Source of the DNA: Bacteroidales bacterium UBA4293
GTDB lineage: Bacteria; Bacteroidota; Bacteroidia; Bacteroidales; Bacteroidaceae
Assembly: GCA_002395835.1 (NCBI GenBank)
Contig: DGVD01000015.1
Span: forward strand, 272,735 to 336,734
Direction of reading: 5' to 3'
DNA: 64,000 nt
This document shows, piece by piece, positions 8,066-17,906 of the stretch. Every line of letters starts with the position of its first letter. The stretch's first letter is position 1. The translations under genes were made by a program, and so were the position numbers. Under the pieces are notes generated by a model. That model had not been told where the DNA came from. It made no database searches and was given only the letters and a program-made list of their open reading frames with translations.

Positions 8066-11000
8066 TTAGAATTCAACATTCAGACCAAGCAGATACTGGC
8101 GTGGAATACCGTAGTTTCCGTAGTCGGTACCCATACGGCGGTCGTTACCGAAGGAAGCAACCTCAGGATCCAGACCGGAGTACTTGGTGATGGTGAATAC
8201 GTTACCCAGCTGAGCATATACGCGGACCTTAGACAGGGTAAGCTTCTTGGTCAGGCTCTTTGGAAGAGTGTAGCCAAGAGTCAAAGTCTGCATACGCAGG
8301 TAAGAACCGTCCTCAATGTAGTTGCTGTTCATCTGAGTGTTAACACCAGACTCGGTACCTACGAACAGTGGGAGGTCACCCTGAGGATTCTCGTGGCTCC
8401 AAGCGCGTTCCAGACGGTCATAAGAGAAGTTCATAGCAAGCATACCCCAAAGAGTGTGTGCCTCGTATGCCTTCATCAGGTCGTTGCCGAGTGTGTAGTA
8501 CAGATAAGTACCGAGATCCCAGTTCTTCCAGGTCAAACCGATGTTGATACCGCCGGTCAGGTCTGGGTGTGGGTTACCGATGTATGTACGGTCGGCAGAA
8601 GTGATGGCCTTGTCGCCGTTCAGGTCCTTGTACTTGTAGTTACCTACGCTGGTCTGAGCTGCAGACTCGATGCTTGCAGCACCCAGAGGAGTAACGCCGT
8701 AGCTCTTCACGTCATCTGGGCTGGTGTAGATACCGTCAACCTCGTAGCCGTAGAACATACCGATAGGCTGGCCAACCGTAGTGATGGAAGCCTGCTCACC
8801 GATACGGTTATCACCGCTGTAGAGGATTGAAGCACCCAGCTTAGTAACCTCGTTCTTGTACCAGGAAGCGGTAGCGCTGATGTTGTAGCCGAACTGACCG
8901 ATTCTGTCACGCCATCCTAAAGTGATGTCAACACCGGTATTCTTCATTGCACCGATGTTCACGTATGGAAGTGAACCGGAACCTGCCAGCTTGGTGTAAG
9001 CTGCAGTCAGAAGCATGTCAGAAGTAGTCTTGATATAGAAGTCGACGTTTGCAGTCAGACGGTTGCGAAGTGCAGTCAGGTCGACACCGACGTTGAACAT
9101 CTTCACGGTCTCCCACTTGGTGTTCACGTTACCCAATACGGTGTTTACATAACCTGCGATAGGGTTGACACCGTTGAATGCGAAGCTGTAGGAGTTACCA
9201 GTACCGTACTGGAATGCGTAGTTGTAGTTGGAGATGTTGGAGTTACCGGTAGTACCGTAGCCTGCACGGAACTTCAAGTCGTCGAGCCATGTCTCGTGAG
9301 CCTTAGCCAGGAACGGTTCGTCGGATACACGCCAACCCAGAGAGATTGATGGGAAGGTACCCCAGCGGTTAGCAGAACCGAATCGTGAAGAACCGTCTCG
9401 ACGGATGGTAGCAGTCAACAGGTACTTGCCGTCGTAAGAGTAGTCAACACGTCCGAAGTAACCGAACATAGTGTAGTAGCCGTTTCTTGAACCGCTTACG
9501 CTGGAAATGGCAGAACCGTTGTCCAGTGTCCAGGTATTCTGGTCAGCTGGGAAGGTATAGTTGCTCTTTGAAGCAGAGAGGCTGTGGCCGATACCGTTCT
9601 TCAATGACTCCATACCGAGTACGACTGTCAGGTCGTGGTGGTCTAAGAAGTGAGTCTTATAAGTAGCGGTGTTAGTCCACTGCCAGGTGAATGACCAGTT
9701 AGCGTTCTCGGAAAGAGTATCGGTAGTGGTACCCTCTGGGTTCCAGGAAGTTGACTTCTCGCTCATGCCGCGATACCAGCCACCGTTCAGGGAGACTGCG
9801 AACTGGGTACGCAGGCTCAGGCCCTTGATCCAAGGATCCTTGATCTCTGCGAATACTGCAGTCTGCATGCGGAAGTTGCGGCTCCAGTCACCGTTGGCAT
9901 TCATAACAGTTGACAATGGAGAGTTGTCACGGCCCAGCTTGTTACCATACAAGTAAGAACGTGCACCGCCGAAGTATCCGCCCAGGTCATAAGGAGAAAC
10001 CAGTGCAGACAGGGTGTAGGTCTGACCGAATACAGAGGTATCAGCCATAGAACCACGCTCACCAAGGAATGTCATCAAAGCAGAGCTTGAGTTGATACCG
10101 AAGGTGAAGTGCTTGGTTGGGTTGAAGGTGCTGTTCACACGCAGGTTGTAGCGCTCGAACTCAGAGCCCTTCAGTGCACCCTCACGGTTTGAATAGCCAA
10201 GGGATACAGCGTACATACCCTTGTCGGTACCGCCCTGGAATGAAAGCTCGTGGTTGTGTGAGATACCGGTCTGGGTAACCTCTTTCCACCAGTCTGTACC
10301 ACGACGTGCATCAGCCTCGCTCATGCCCAGGATATCCATGTTGTAGTAGTAGGAAGACAGCTGGTAGTACTGAGCGTTCTTGTAGTTGTAAGCATTTCTT
10401 GCAGCCTCAAGGATAGCCTGACGGCCCTGAGTTGTGCTCTTGTCATAGCCTGTTACACCCAGGAGGGCAGCAGCTGCGTCAACAGAGTAGCTACCCGGAG
10501 TGATCAGGTAAGGCATCTCACCGTTGTACAGTGGGTTGTCTGCACCGTCACGATAGGTTACAATGTTATAGTTTGCCTGCTTCATAGCCTGTACCAGGTC
10601 ATAGGCACCCAGCATGTGGAAACCGCTGTTGGCCATCTTGGAAGCAGAAACATAGCCGCTATAGTTTACGCGGACCTTGGATTCCTTGTTACCCTGCTTG
10701 GTGGTAACGATGATGACACCGTTAGCAGCACGGGCACCGTAGACTGCAGTTGCAGCGGCGTCCTTCAATACCTGCATGGTCTCAATGTCGTTAGGGTTGA
10801 CGGAGTTGATGTCGACTCCCTGTACACCGTCCACGATAATCAATGGGTCAGAACCGTTAACGGAGCCCACACCACGTACACGGATAGTGGTCTGTCCTGC
10901 AGGACCACCGGAGTTGTTGATGGTAACACCTGCTGCCTTACCCTGAAGTGCCTCAGCGAAGGTTGCCACTGGAACCTCGGTCAAAGCGTCGCGGGATACA

Positions 11001-11398
11001 ACGGCTACAGAACCGGTGATATCCTTCTTTGCCTGAGTGGAGTAACCTACTACGACAACATCCTCAAGTACTTTGGAATCTTCTACAAGGACAATCTTCA
11101 TTTTGCCTCTTGTGACTTTCACTTCCTGAGTGATGTAGCCCACGTAGGAAACAACGAGTGTGGCGTTGTTGTCCACGTTCTGAAGGGTGAAATTACCATC
11201 AAAGTCGGTGATGGATCCGTTGGTGGTACCTTTTACCAGAACTGATGCTCCGATGATAGGTTCACCATTTTGGTCAACTACTTGACCCTCTACGGTTGCC
11301 ATGACAGCGGCCAGAGCCATACTGCCAGAAAGGGCAACAGACAAGACGAAGAAGGACAAGAGCGCCCACAAACGTCTACAAAGGTTTTTTGTTCTCAT
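8066..11398 (-). CDS. SusC/RagA-family TonB-dependent outer-membrane transporter
   Basis: A 1110-residue TonB-linked beta-barrel that imports glycan fragments captured by SusD. In order it has a signal peptide (to about residue 31), a carboxypeptidase-regulatory-like N-terminal domain (EGQVVDQNGEPIIGASVLVKG), a TonB-box-like DVVVVGYSTQ, a plug domain with RVRGVGSVNGSDPLIIVDGV and NDIETMQVLKDAAATAVYGA, then the barrel ending in …YLLGLNVEF with the terminal aromatic residue. Full length for the family. It is first in the susC-susD operon and has its own promoter upstream. No extracytoplasmic-function sigma or anti-sigma gene lies next to it. Confidence 0.97.
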   Translation of the reverse strand: MRTKNLCRRLWALLSFFVLSVALSGSMALAAVMATVEGQVVDQNGEPIIGASVLVKGTTNGSITDFDGNFTLQNVDNNATLVVSYVGYITQEVKVTRGKMKIVLVEDSKVLEDVVVVGYSTQAKKDITGSVAVVSRDALTEVPVATFAEALQGKAAGVTINNSGGPAGQTTIRVRGVGSVNGSDPLIIVDGVQGVDINSVNPNDIETMQVLKDAAATAVYGARAANGVIIVTTKQGNKESKVRVNYSGYVSASKMANSGFHMLGAYDLVQAMKQANYNIVTYRDGADNPLYNGEMPYLITPGSYSVDAAAALLGVTGYDKSTTQGRQAILEAARNAYNYKNAQYYQLSSYYYNMDILGMSEADARRGTDWWKEVTQTGISHNHELSFQGGTDKGMYAVSLGYSNREGALKGSEFERYNLRVNSTFNPTKHFTFGINSSSALMTFLGERGSMADTSVFGQTYTLSALVSPYDLGGYFGGARSYLYGNKLGRDNSPLSTVMNANGDWSRNFRMQTAVFAEIKDPWIKGLSLRTQFAVSLNGGWYRGMSEKSTSWNPEGTTTDTLSENANWSFTWQWTNTATYKTHFLDHHDLTVVLGMESLKNGIGHSLSASKSNYTFPADQNTWTLDNGSAISSVSGSRNGYYTMFGYFGRVDYSYDGKYLLTATIRRDGSSRFGSANRWGTFPSISLGWRVSDEPFLAKAHETWLDDLKFRAGYGTTGNSNISNYNYAFQYGTGNSYSFAFNGVNPIAGYVNTVLGNVNTKWETVKMFNVGVDLTALRNRLTANVDFYIKTTSDMLLTAAYTKLAGSGSLPYVNIGAMKNTGVDITLGWRDRIGQFGYNISATASWYKNEVTKLGASILYSGDNRIGEQASITTVGQPIGMFYGYEVDGIYTSPDDVKSYGVTPLGAASIESAAQTSVGNYKYKDLNGDKAITSADRTYIGNPHPDLTGGINIGLTWKNWDLGTYLYYTLGNDLMKAYEAHTLWGMLAMNFSYDRLERAWSHENPQGDLPLFVGTESGVNTQMNSNYIEDGSYLRMQTLTLGYTLPKSLTKKLTLSKVRVYAQLGNVFTITKYSGLDPEVASFGNDRRMGTDYGNYGIPRQYLLGLNVEF

Positions 11399-11492
11399 AA
11401 AGTTATTTTATTTAAGGTTATAAAATAGTTTCTCATTATGCTTTGGGGCCAGTTTAAGTCCCGCCGCGAGCACTTTTTGCCCAATGATTATG

Positions 11493-11500
11493 CAAAGCTA
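11493..11500 (-). promoter_or_regulatory. susC promoter -7 box
   Basis: TAGCTTTG (leftward) matches the Bacteroidota TAnnTTTG -7 consensus, with T-rich DNA upstream containing a TTTG. Transcription would begin near 11488, leaving a leader of about 90 bases before susC. No other notable structure is seen in the 11399-11615 gap apart from A/T-rich runs. Confidence 0.6.
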
Positions 11501-11615
11501 AGCCGAAAAAACTAAAAAAACAAAAAAAAACGTGGAGAATTTTAAAAACACCCTCAAATTTTTCTTTTCGCGTGGTTTTTTCTGCGCATAAAGCTTAAAA
11601 TCGTCTACACCTACC

Positions 11616-12713
11616 CTATTTTAGGGATGGAAGGATGGTATCGTAAATTTCATTCAGCTCTTTCTGCATGTCCTGTACATTGGCCGTTACGGCAATGACG
11701 GCATCCAGGTCTGGGAAGACTAGAATGTACTGTCCGTTTGCACCATCAGCTCTGAAACCATTGTGTCGGCAACGCCACATCTGGTAACCGTAACCCTGAA
11801 CCCAGTCGCTGTTCTCTGGAGTGAGTCCTGCCTTCTCTACTTCGTCTGGGCGAACCATGTTAGGTACGGATGGAACTTGTTTCTTGGATGCTTCTTTTAC
11901 CCAACCTTCGGGCAGGAGTTGCTTCCCGTTCCATTTTCCGTCTTGAAGCAGCAGCTGTCCCATCTTAGCCAGGTCTTCGGTCTTGAGGTAAAGTCCCCAG
12001 CCTCCGGCATTGATGCCATCGTGCTCGTCCCAATGGTCTGGGGTAATCTGCAGGGGTTCAAAGAGTCTTGGCATGAGGTAGTCCAGCACTTTCATGCCTG
12101 CCTTCTTCTGTACCATGGCAGAGAGGAGGTAGGTTCCGGTGCTGTTGTAGGCAAACCAGGTGCCTGGCTCATGCAGGAATGGCTGTACCATGAAGTTCTG
12201 TACCCAGTTCAGGGTAGTGTCTTGGCGGTTCAGGGTGTAGAGTGGGTCTATTTCCTGTCCGCAGTTCATGGTGAGCAGGTCTTTCACCGTTACTTTCTTC
12301 AGGTTTTCCTGTGGGTCGGCTGGTGCGTATTCTGAAAGAACATCGATGAGTTTGTCGTCCAGTTTCAGCAGTCCTTCGCTGATGGCAAAGCCTACTGCCG
12401 TGCTGGTAAATGTCTTGCTCACGCTGTTCAGGATATGTGCCTTTTCAGGTGCACCTTCGCTCATCCATTTTTCTTTCAGCACTTTTCCATGCTGAAGAAT
12501 CATGATGGAGTGGATGTCCATACTGTCCTTCTGGATGGCACTGAGATACTGGTCGAAGGCTGCATCCAGTGCTGGGGTAGATTCTCCTCGGAGCAGCAGG
12601 CCAGATTCATCCACATTCATCTGGCTCTCCTGTTTGGCTGCGTTGTTTCCTCCGCATGATGCCAATCCCAGCAGAAGGGTAAGGGCACCTGCAAATAGTG
12701 TTTTGTATTTCAT
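11616..12713 (-). CDS. Serine hydrolase lipoprotein, beta-lactamase/PBP4-like family
   Basis: A 365-residue lipoprotein (Cys20 in LASCGG) of the class-C beta-lactamase/esterase/D-aminopeptidase superfamily. The catalytic SxxK is S97-V-S-K100 (LNSVSKTF), and Tyr189 in FAYNS provides the second motif. A typical lid segment (KTEDLAKMGQLLLQDGKW) and GYGYQMWR follow. Members act on peptides, esters or beta-lactams in the periplasm, and the substrate is not predictable here. It is the last gene of the long leftward run, 22 bases after the S46 peptidase gene, which suggests a peptide-related role (inference). Confidence 0.9.
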   Translation of the reverse strand: MKYKTLFAGALTLLLGLASCGGNNAAKQESQMNVDESGLLLRGESTPALDAAFDQYLSAIQKDSMDIHSIMILQHGKVLKEKWMSEGAPEKAHILNSVSKTFTSTAVGFAISEGLLKLDDKLIDVLSEYAPADPQENLKKVTVKDLLTMNCGQEIDPLYTLNRQDTTLNWVQNFMVQPFLHEPGTWFAYNSTGTYLLSAMVQKKAGMKVLDYLMPRLFEPLQITPDHWDEHDGINAGGWGLYLKTEDLAKMGQLLLQDGKWNGKQLLPEGWVKEASKKQVPSVPNMVRPDEVEKAGLTPENSDWVQGYGYQMWRCRHNGFRADGANGQYILVFPDLDAVIAVTANVQDMQKELNEIYDTILPSLK

Positions 12714-12735
12714 AATATATAATAAGGTATAGTGT

Positions 12736-14907
12736 TTATTTCTTATTTAGGGTCAGTTCGTTTATCAGATTGCTGGCACCGCCCCACTTGTCTATCATGT
12801 AGAGCACGTAGCGAATGTCTACGCTGATGCAGCGCTGGAGGTCGGAGTCAAAGGTGATGTCGGAACTCATGGCTTCCCAGTTGCCATCGAATGCCAGACC
12901 GATGAGCTGTCCCTTACCATCGAAGACTGGGCTTCCGGAGTTTCCACCGGTAATGTCGTTGGTGGTGAGGAAGCAGAGCTGCATGTCTTTGCTCTTCTTG
13001 TCCTTGTAAGGGCCGTATTTCTTGCTCTGGATAAGGTCCACCATTTCATCTTCCAGGAAGTAGTCTTTGTTTTGCGACTGAATAGAAGCTTTAGCTATGA
13101 GGCCGTGTGTGCCGCAGTAGAAACCAGAGTTCTGTCCGTTGGCCATGGTGTAGCTCTTCACGGTTCCAAAGCTCATACGCATGGTGCTGTTGGCATCGCT
13201 ATAGTATGCTTGCGACATATCCATTTCTCGGATGGCAGCGTTCAGCAGTCTTTCATTCTCCTCGATGGCAAAGCTTTCCTCGCGGTTCTTCATGCGCAGT
13301 TCCATGAGTTTTAGGTACATATCCAGGGTGATGGCCATCATAGGGTCTGCCATGATTTTATCGGGCTCTTTCTGCAGGAGCACCAGCAGGCTATCTTCCG
13401 AGGTGAAGGCGGTGTTAGCGTAGATATCGTCTACGAATTTCTGGGTGTTTCCACCGTAGAGGGTGTCTATGCGGGCATAGGTGTCGGGCAGGGCATTCTC
13501 CGTGTTTTTCACCTGTTCCTTATAGTTTTGGAGCATGGCTAGCAAAACTTCCTTATCTACATTCAGGTCGATGTCCTTGTAGCCTTCCACGATGCGGCGC
13601 AACTGTGCCATACCTTCTTCCTCCTCTTCGGAGAAATCGGTAGACATGACTTGCAGGGCTATCTGCATAAGGTCTGAGCTGGAGAAGAAACTTTCTACCA
13701 GGAAGTAGAAGGTGCGCACTCCGTCTTTCCGTTTCGCATAGCTTTCCTTCAGTTTACTGATGACATTGGCATATTTAGCCCGTTCCATCGGGCGCTGGCT
13801 AATCCAGTCGTTCAGTTTCTGCTCCAGTTCTCTCTTCTGTTCCAGGACATGCAGTTTCTCGATGCTCTCGTTCATACCGATGGAATTCTTCCAGTAGTTG
13901 GAGCTGCTGGCATACTTGGAATCGTACATAATACGGATAGCAGCATTGGCATCCATGTGTTTCTTCCAGATGGCCTGCTTCACGCCACGCACCTGAATCA
14001 TGGCTGCATTCCAGCCTTCCATGCGTTCCTGAATGCCGAAGCTGGAGAGATAACGGCTGGTTTCACCGGGGAAGCCGATGGTCATACTGAAGCTTCCTTC
14101 CTGATAGCCTTTCAGGGAAATGGGGGCGTATCTGGCTGGACGGTAAGGCACATTATCCTCGCTGTAGGTAGCTGGCTTGTTGTTCTTATCCGCATAGATA
14201 CGGAAGACACTGAAGTCGCCTGTGTGACGAGGCCAAACCCAGTTGTCCGTATCTCCACCGAACTTGCCCACGCTAGAAGGGGGAGCAAAGACCAGACGCA
14301 CATCGCGGTAATCCTTATAGACGGAGAGGTAATATTCGTTTCCGGCAAAATAAGGAGATACGATAGGAGAGAGGGTGGAATCATTTTCCAGCACCTCATT
14401 CTGAATGAGTGAGCAGATGGAATCAATGATTTCTTCCCGTTCTAACTCGGTAGCATTGGCAGGCACAGAGCCCAGCACACGCTGGGTCACATCTTCGGTG
14501 CGAACCAGGAAACTCACGAAGAGGTCGGGGTTAGGAAGTTCTTCAGCACGGGTACGGGCAATGAAACCGTTCTTCAGGTAATCATGCTCCGTGGAAGAAT
14601 GTTGCTGGATATTATCGAATCCGCAGTGGTGATTCGTGAAGACCAGTCCGTCAGGGCTCACCACCACTCCGGTGCAGAATCCTCCGAAGCTCACTACCGC
14701 ATCTTTCAGGGATGTTCCATACGGATTATAAAGATCTTTTGCCGAGAGTTCCAGGCCCATAGCCTTCATTTGCTTCAAGGTAGCCTCACTCAGTCTGTTC
14801 AGCATCCACATGCCTTCATCGGCCTTCATGCTGGAGGCACAGATAAGGCATATCAATAAGGTAAAGATTTTCTTCATATTATGATCATGTGTTTTTACTG
14901 TTTTCAT
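12736..14907 (-). CDS. S46 family dipeptidyl-peptidase, DPP7-like
   Basis: Periplasmic serine exopeptidase releasing dipeptides from peptide N-termini, typical of asaccharolytic and gut Bacteroidales. The triad is visible as His94 (TNHHCG), Asp231 (RHTGDFS) and Ser657 (GGNSGSP). Eighteen residues after the serine is Gly675 (FDGNWEA). In the family, Gly here marks DPP7 (hydrophobic P1), while Arg marks DPP11 (Asp/Glu P1), so DPP7 is inferred. The ATG at 14907 overlaps the ybeY stop (ATGA). However, the signal peptide MKKIFTLLICLICASSMKA begins at residue 11, so 14877 may be the true start. The length is normal for the family. Confidence 0.94.
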   Translation of the reverse strand: MKTVKTHDHNMKKIFTLLICLICASSMKADEGMWMLNRLSEATLKQMKAMGLELSAKDLYNPYGTSLKDAVVSFGGFCTGVVVSPDGLVFTNHHCGFDNIQQHSSTEHDYLKNGFIARTRAEELPNPDLFVSFLVRTEDVTQRVLGSVPANATELEREEIIDSICSLIQNEVLENDSTLSPIVSPYFAGNEYYLSVYKDYRDVRLVFAPPSSVGKFGGDTDNWVWPRHTGDFSVFRIYADKNNKPATYSEDNVPYRPARYAPISLKGYQEGSFSMTIGFPGETSRYLSSFGIQERMEGWNAAMIQVRGVKQAIWKKHMDANAAIRIMYDSKYASSSNYWKNSIGMNESIEKLHVLEQKRELEQKLNDWISQRPMERAKYANVISKLKESYAKRKDGVRTFYFLVESFFSSSDLMQIALQVMSTDFSEEEEEGMAQLRRIVEGYKDIDLNVDKEVLLAMLQNYKEQVKNTENALPDTYARIDTLYGGNTQKFVDDIYANTAFTSEDSLLVLLQKEPDKIMADPMMAITLDMYLKLMELRMKNREESFAIEENERLLNAAIREMDMSQAYYSDANSTMRMSFGTVKSYTMANGQNSGFYCGTHGLIAKASIQSQNKDYFLEDEMVDLIQSKKYGPYKDKKSKDMQLCFLTTNDITGGNSGSPVFDGKGQLIGLAFDGNWEAMSSDITFDSDLQRCISVDIRYVLYMIDKWGGASNLINELTLNKK

Positions 14908-15314
14908 CGGATGGAGAGGGCCTTGTTCTCGGCAGCTTCCATGATTTCACGCTCACCGGGGCCTTTGTCGTTTATCCCGCACAGGTGCAGAATGCCGTGA
15001 ATGATTACCCGGTTGAGTTCCTGTTCATAGGTAGCTCCCACCTGTTCTGCATTGGTGCGTACAGTATCCAGGCTGATGAACAAGTCTCCGCTGATGACAT
15101 CTCCTTCTGAATAGTCGAAGGTGATGATATCGGTATAGTAATCGTGCTGAAGATACTGCTGGTTTACCTCCAGAATCTTATCATCGTTTACAAAGATATA
15201 GGCCACATCGCCTACTTTTTTCCCATAGGTGGCAGCCACGCGCTTTACCCATGCGGAGTTCTCTCTTCTTTTTATGGCGGGCATTTTAACCCCGTCGGTC
15301 TGATAGCTTATCAT
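14904..15314 (-). CDS. ybeY: Endoribonuclease YbeY
   Basis: A single-strand-specific metallo-endoribonuclease used in 16S rRNA 3' maturation and ribosome quality control, cytoplasmic, 136 residues. The zinc site motif reads HGILHLCGIND, with His106 and His110. The third ligand, His in the classic H-x3-H-x5-H motif, is replaced by Asp116. The substitution seems usual for Bacteroidota YbeY, but I recall this rather than having checked it. It lies 6 bases after ruvB and overlaps the S46 peptidase start by 4 bases. Confidence 0.94.
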   Translation of the reverse strand: MISYQTDGVKMPAIKRRENSAWVKRVAATYGKKVGDVAYIFVNDDKILEVNQQYLQHDYYTDIITFDYSEGDVISGDLFISLDTVRTNAEQVGATYEQELNRVIIHGILHLCGINDKGPGEREIMEAAENKALSIR

Positions 15315-15320
15315 GTGGTG

Positions 15321-16346
15321 TTAATCGAATAGTCCTGGGATTCCTCCGTCCAGAATCATCTTTCTTCCCAGGTGTTTATATGCTAGTTCTGTTACCATAC
15401 GTCCTCGTGGGGTTCTTTTCAAGAAACCTTCTTGGATGAGGTATGGTTCATAGACTTCCTCCACGGTGCCTGCATCCTCACCCAGTGCGGTTGCAATGGT
15501 GGTGATTCCCACAGGACCTCCCCGGAACTTGTCGATGATGGTGAGCAAAATCTTGTTGTCTATCTCATCCAGTCCGTAGGTATCGATGTTCAATGCTTCC
15601 AGTGCGTATTTGGCAATTTCCAGATTGATACGACCATTTCCCTTTACCTGGGCAAAGTCGCGGACACGGCGAAGCAGGGCATTCGCGATACGAGGCGTTC
15701 CTCTACTTCGGCGTGCGATTTCTGCTGCGGCCTTACTGTCGCATGGCATTTTAAGAATCTGTGCCGACCGGTTCACGATGCGGGTCAATGTATCAGCATC
15801 GTAGTATTCCAGGTGCATGTTGATGCCGAATCGGGCGCGCAATGGAGAAGTGAGCAAGCCACTTCGGGTAGTAGCTCCCACCAGGGTGAACGGGTTCAGA
15901 TCTATCTGGATACTCCGGGCCGATGGTCCCTTATCTATCAGGATATCGATACGATAGTCTTCCATGGCGCTGTAGAGGTACTCCTCCACCACAGGTTGCA
16001 GACGGTGAATCTCATCGATGAAGAGCACATCGTTCGGTTCCAGTGAGGTAAGCAGTCCAGCTAGGTCTCCCGGTTTGTCCAGTACAGGGCCTGAGGTTAC
16101 TTTGAAACCCACACCCAACTCATTGGCTATGATGTTACTCAGTGTGGTCTTTCCCAGTCCGGGAGGGCCGTGAAGCAGGGTATGGTCTAGTGGTTCACCA
16201 CGCAGTTTGGCAGCCTGCACGAAGATGCGCAGGTTCTCCACGATTTTCTGCTGCCCACTGAAGTCCTCAAAACGGAGAGGTCTCAGGGCATTCTCAAACT
16301 CGCGGTCTGAACTATTTTGTTGTTCTCTGATGTTGAAATCACTCAT
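15321..16346 (-). CDS. ruvB: Holliday junction branch-migration ATPase RuvB
   Basis: The hexameric AAA+ motor that, with RuvA, drives branch migration during recombinational repair. The 341-residue protein shows HGPPGLGKTTLSN (Walker A), FIDEIHRL (Walker B), GATTRSGLL (sensor 1/arginine finger region) and the C-terminal winged helix ending in RTPRGRMVTELAYKHLG. Full length. ruvA and ruvC are not in the window. It sits 3 bases after the S41 peptidase gene. Confidence 0.98.
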   Translation of the reverse strand: MSDFNIREQQNSSDREFENALRPLRFEDFSGQQKIVENLRIFVQAAKLRGEPLDHTLLHGPPGLGKTTLSNIIANELGVGFKVTSGPVLDKPGDLAGLLTSLEPNDVLFIDEIHRLQPVVEEYLYSAMEDYRIDILIDKGPSARSIQIDLNPFTLVGATTRSGLLTSPLRARFGINMHLEYYDADTLTRIVNRSAQILKMPCDSKAAAEIARRSRGTPRIANALLRRVRDFAQVKGNGRINLEIAKYALEALNIDTYGLDEIDNKILLTIIDKFRGGPVGITTIATALGEDAGTVEEVYEPYLIQEGFLKRTPRGRMVTELAYKHLGRKMILDGGIPGLFD

Positions 16347-16349
16347 TCT

Positions 16350-17903
16350 TTATTCTTCAAGAAGTTCTAATCCTTTTTGTACGATAGGATTCACTTGGTT
16401 TAAAATCTGGAAGTATTCACTGGTATCCCAAAGATCCCTGGCCAGGAGTCCCTTCAGTTGCAGCTTAATCATCTTGAGGCCTTCCTGGAACCCTTTTTCA
16501 TCGTATTTTACCCCTGCAGCTTTTCCTTCTGCCACTACATTGTCCAGTAGTTCCTGGTCTACCTCAAAGTAGGCATAGTACCTGTCGAAGGTAGGGTAGT
16601 CGTTCTTCAGTTGTGTCCGGTGTTTGTCCAGATATTTCAAGGTAGTCTTCACAAAGGCGCTGGTCACAGCCAGTTGGCGGTAGTACAGATTCGTCTGCAT
16701 GGTATCTACCGGTACGAAGAAATCGGGCATAATGCCTCCTCCGCCATACACTTTCCGATGATCCTTGAGGGTTTCGTACACCACACTCTTGTCCAGGTGG
16801 ACGCTGTCTTCATGGAACAGTTCTCCACTGTCAATTCGGTGCAGGATGTCCATGTTGTAGTCTTCCTTATGTCCTTTCTCGTAAGGGCGCTGGATGCAAC
16901 GTCCGGATGGGGTGTAGTAGCGTGCTATGGTCAGTCGCATCATGCTCTCATCGGGAAGAGCCATGGCACGTTGTACCAGTCCTTTCCCGTAGGTTCTCCG
17001 TCCCACGATGGTTCCTCGGTCATTATCCTGAATGGCTCCTGCCAGAATCTCGGCAGCCGAAGCACTGTTTTGGTTGACTAGAATCATCAGTGGCAGATTC
17101 TTGAACATTCCTCTTCCGTTGGCCCGGTATTCCCTTCGGGGTGAGTTCCTTCCTTCTGTATAGACGATGGGTTCATTGACATTCAAGAATTCGTTCACGA
17201 TGTCAATGGCAGCATCTAAGTAGCCTCCACTGTTGTCCTGAAGATCTATGATGAGGGACTCCATGCCTTCAGCCTGTAGCCGTTGGATGGCTTCTATCAT
17301 TTCTTCATGCGTGTGCCGTCCGAACTGGTCGAACTGGATATATCCGATACCACTGTGAGCCAGATAGGCTGCATTCAGAGAGTGCACAGGAATTTTGTCC
17401 CGTTTTACGTTGAAATGAAGGATATTTTTCACTTCTTGGCGCAGGATGCTCAATTTTACCGTGCTTCCCTTAGGGCCACGTAGGCGTTTCATAATCTCGG
17501 TCTGTGGCATGTTCACTCCAGCAATGGCCGAGTCATTCACCGCTATGATACGGTCTCCAGCCATGATACCCACTTTCTCACTGGGGCCTTTCACCACTGG
17601 CTGGATAACCACTAGGGTATCTTCCACCATGTTGAAGGTCACACCGATGCCTTCGAAACTTCCTTCTAGCGGTTCGGTGAGTTTAGCTACTTCTTCGGGA
17701 GTGGAATAGGTAGAGTGTGGATCCAGTTCCTTCAGCATGGCACGGATGGCACTCTCCACAATTTTATCCTCAGCCACTGAGTCTACATAGAAACGACTGA
17801 TGGCAGCTTCGGCCAGTTCCAACTTCCGCAGTTGCTTGTTGCTTTGTGCTTGCAGGCCTAGGCAGGTAGCTAGGGCCCAAGTCAGAAAGAGTATTTTTTT
17901 CAT
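16350..17903 (-). CDS. S41 family C-terminal processing peptidase with PDZ domain
   Basis: A periplasmic, probably secreted or membrane-tethered serine protease (517 residues) that degrades or processes proteins from a C-terminal signal. It has a signal peptide (MKKILFLTWALATCLGLQAQ), a PDZ domain (about 80-160, GSFEGIGVTFN and IMAGDRIIAVND) and the S41 core with the catalytic serine in NQNSASAAEILAGA and lysine in RTYGKGLVQ. CtpA/Prc-like; the target is unknown. It lies between coaD and ruvB with gaps of 3 bases, so it is transcribed with them. Confidence 0.95.
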   Translation of the reverse strand: MKKILFLTWALATCLGLQAQSNKQLRKLELAEAAISRFYVDSVAEDKIVESAIRAMLKELDPHSTYSTPEEVAKLTEPLEGSFEGIGVTFNMVEDTLVVIQPVVKGPSEKVGIMAGDRIIAVNDSAIAGVNMPQTEIMKRLRGPKGSTVKLSILRQEVKNILHFNVKRDKIPVHSLNAAYLAHSGIGYIQFDQFGRHTHEEMIEAIQRLQAEGMESLIIDLQDNSGGYLDAAIDIVNEFLNVNEPIVYTEGRNSPRREYRANGRGMFKNLPLMILVNQNSASAAEILAGAIQDNDRGTIVGRRTYGKGLVQRAMALPDESMMRLTIARYYTPSGRCIQRPYEKGHKEDYNMDILHRIDSGELFHEDSVHLDKSVVYETLKDHRKVYGGGGIMPDFFVPVDTMQTNLYYRQLAVTSAFVKTTLKYLDKHRTQLKNDYPTFDRYYAYFEVDQELLDNVVAEGKAAGVKYDEKGFQEGLKMIKLQLKGLLARDLWDTSEYFQILNQVNPIVQKGLELLEE

Positions 17904-17906
17904 AGG

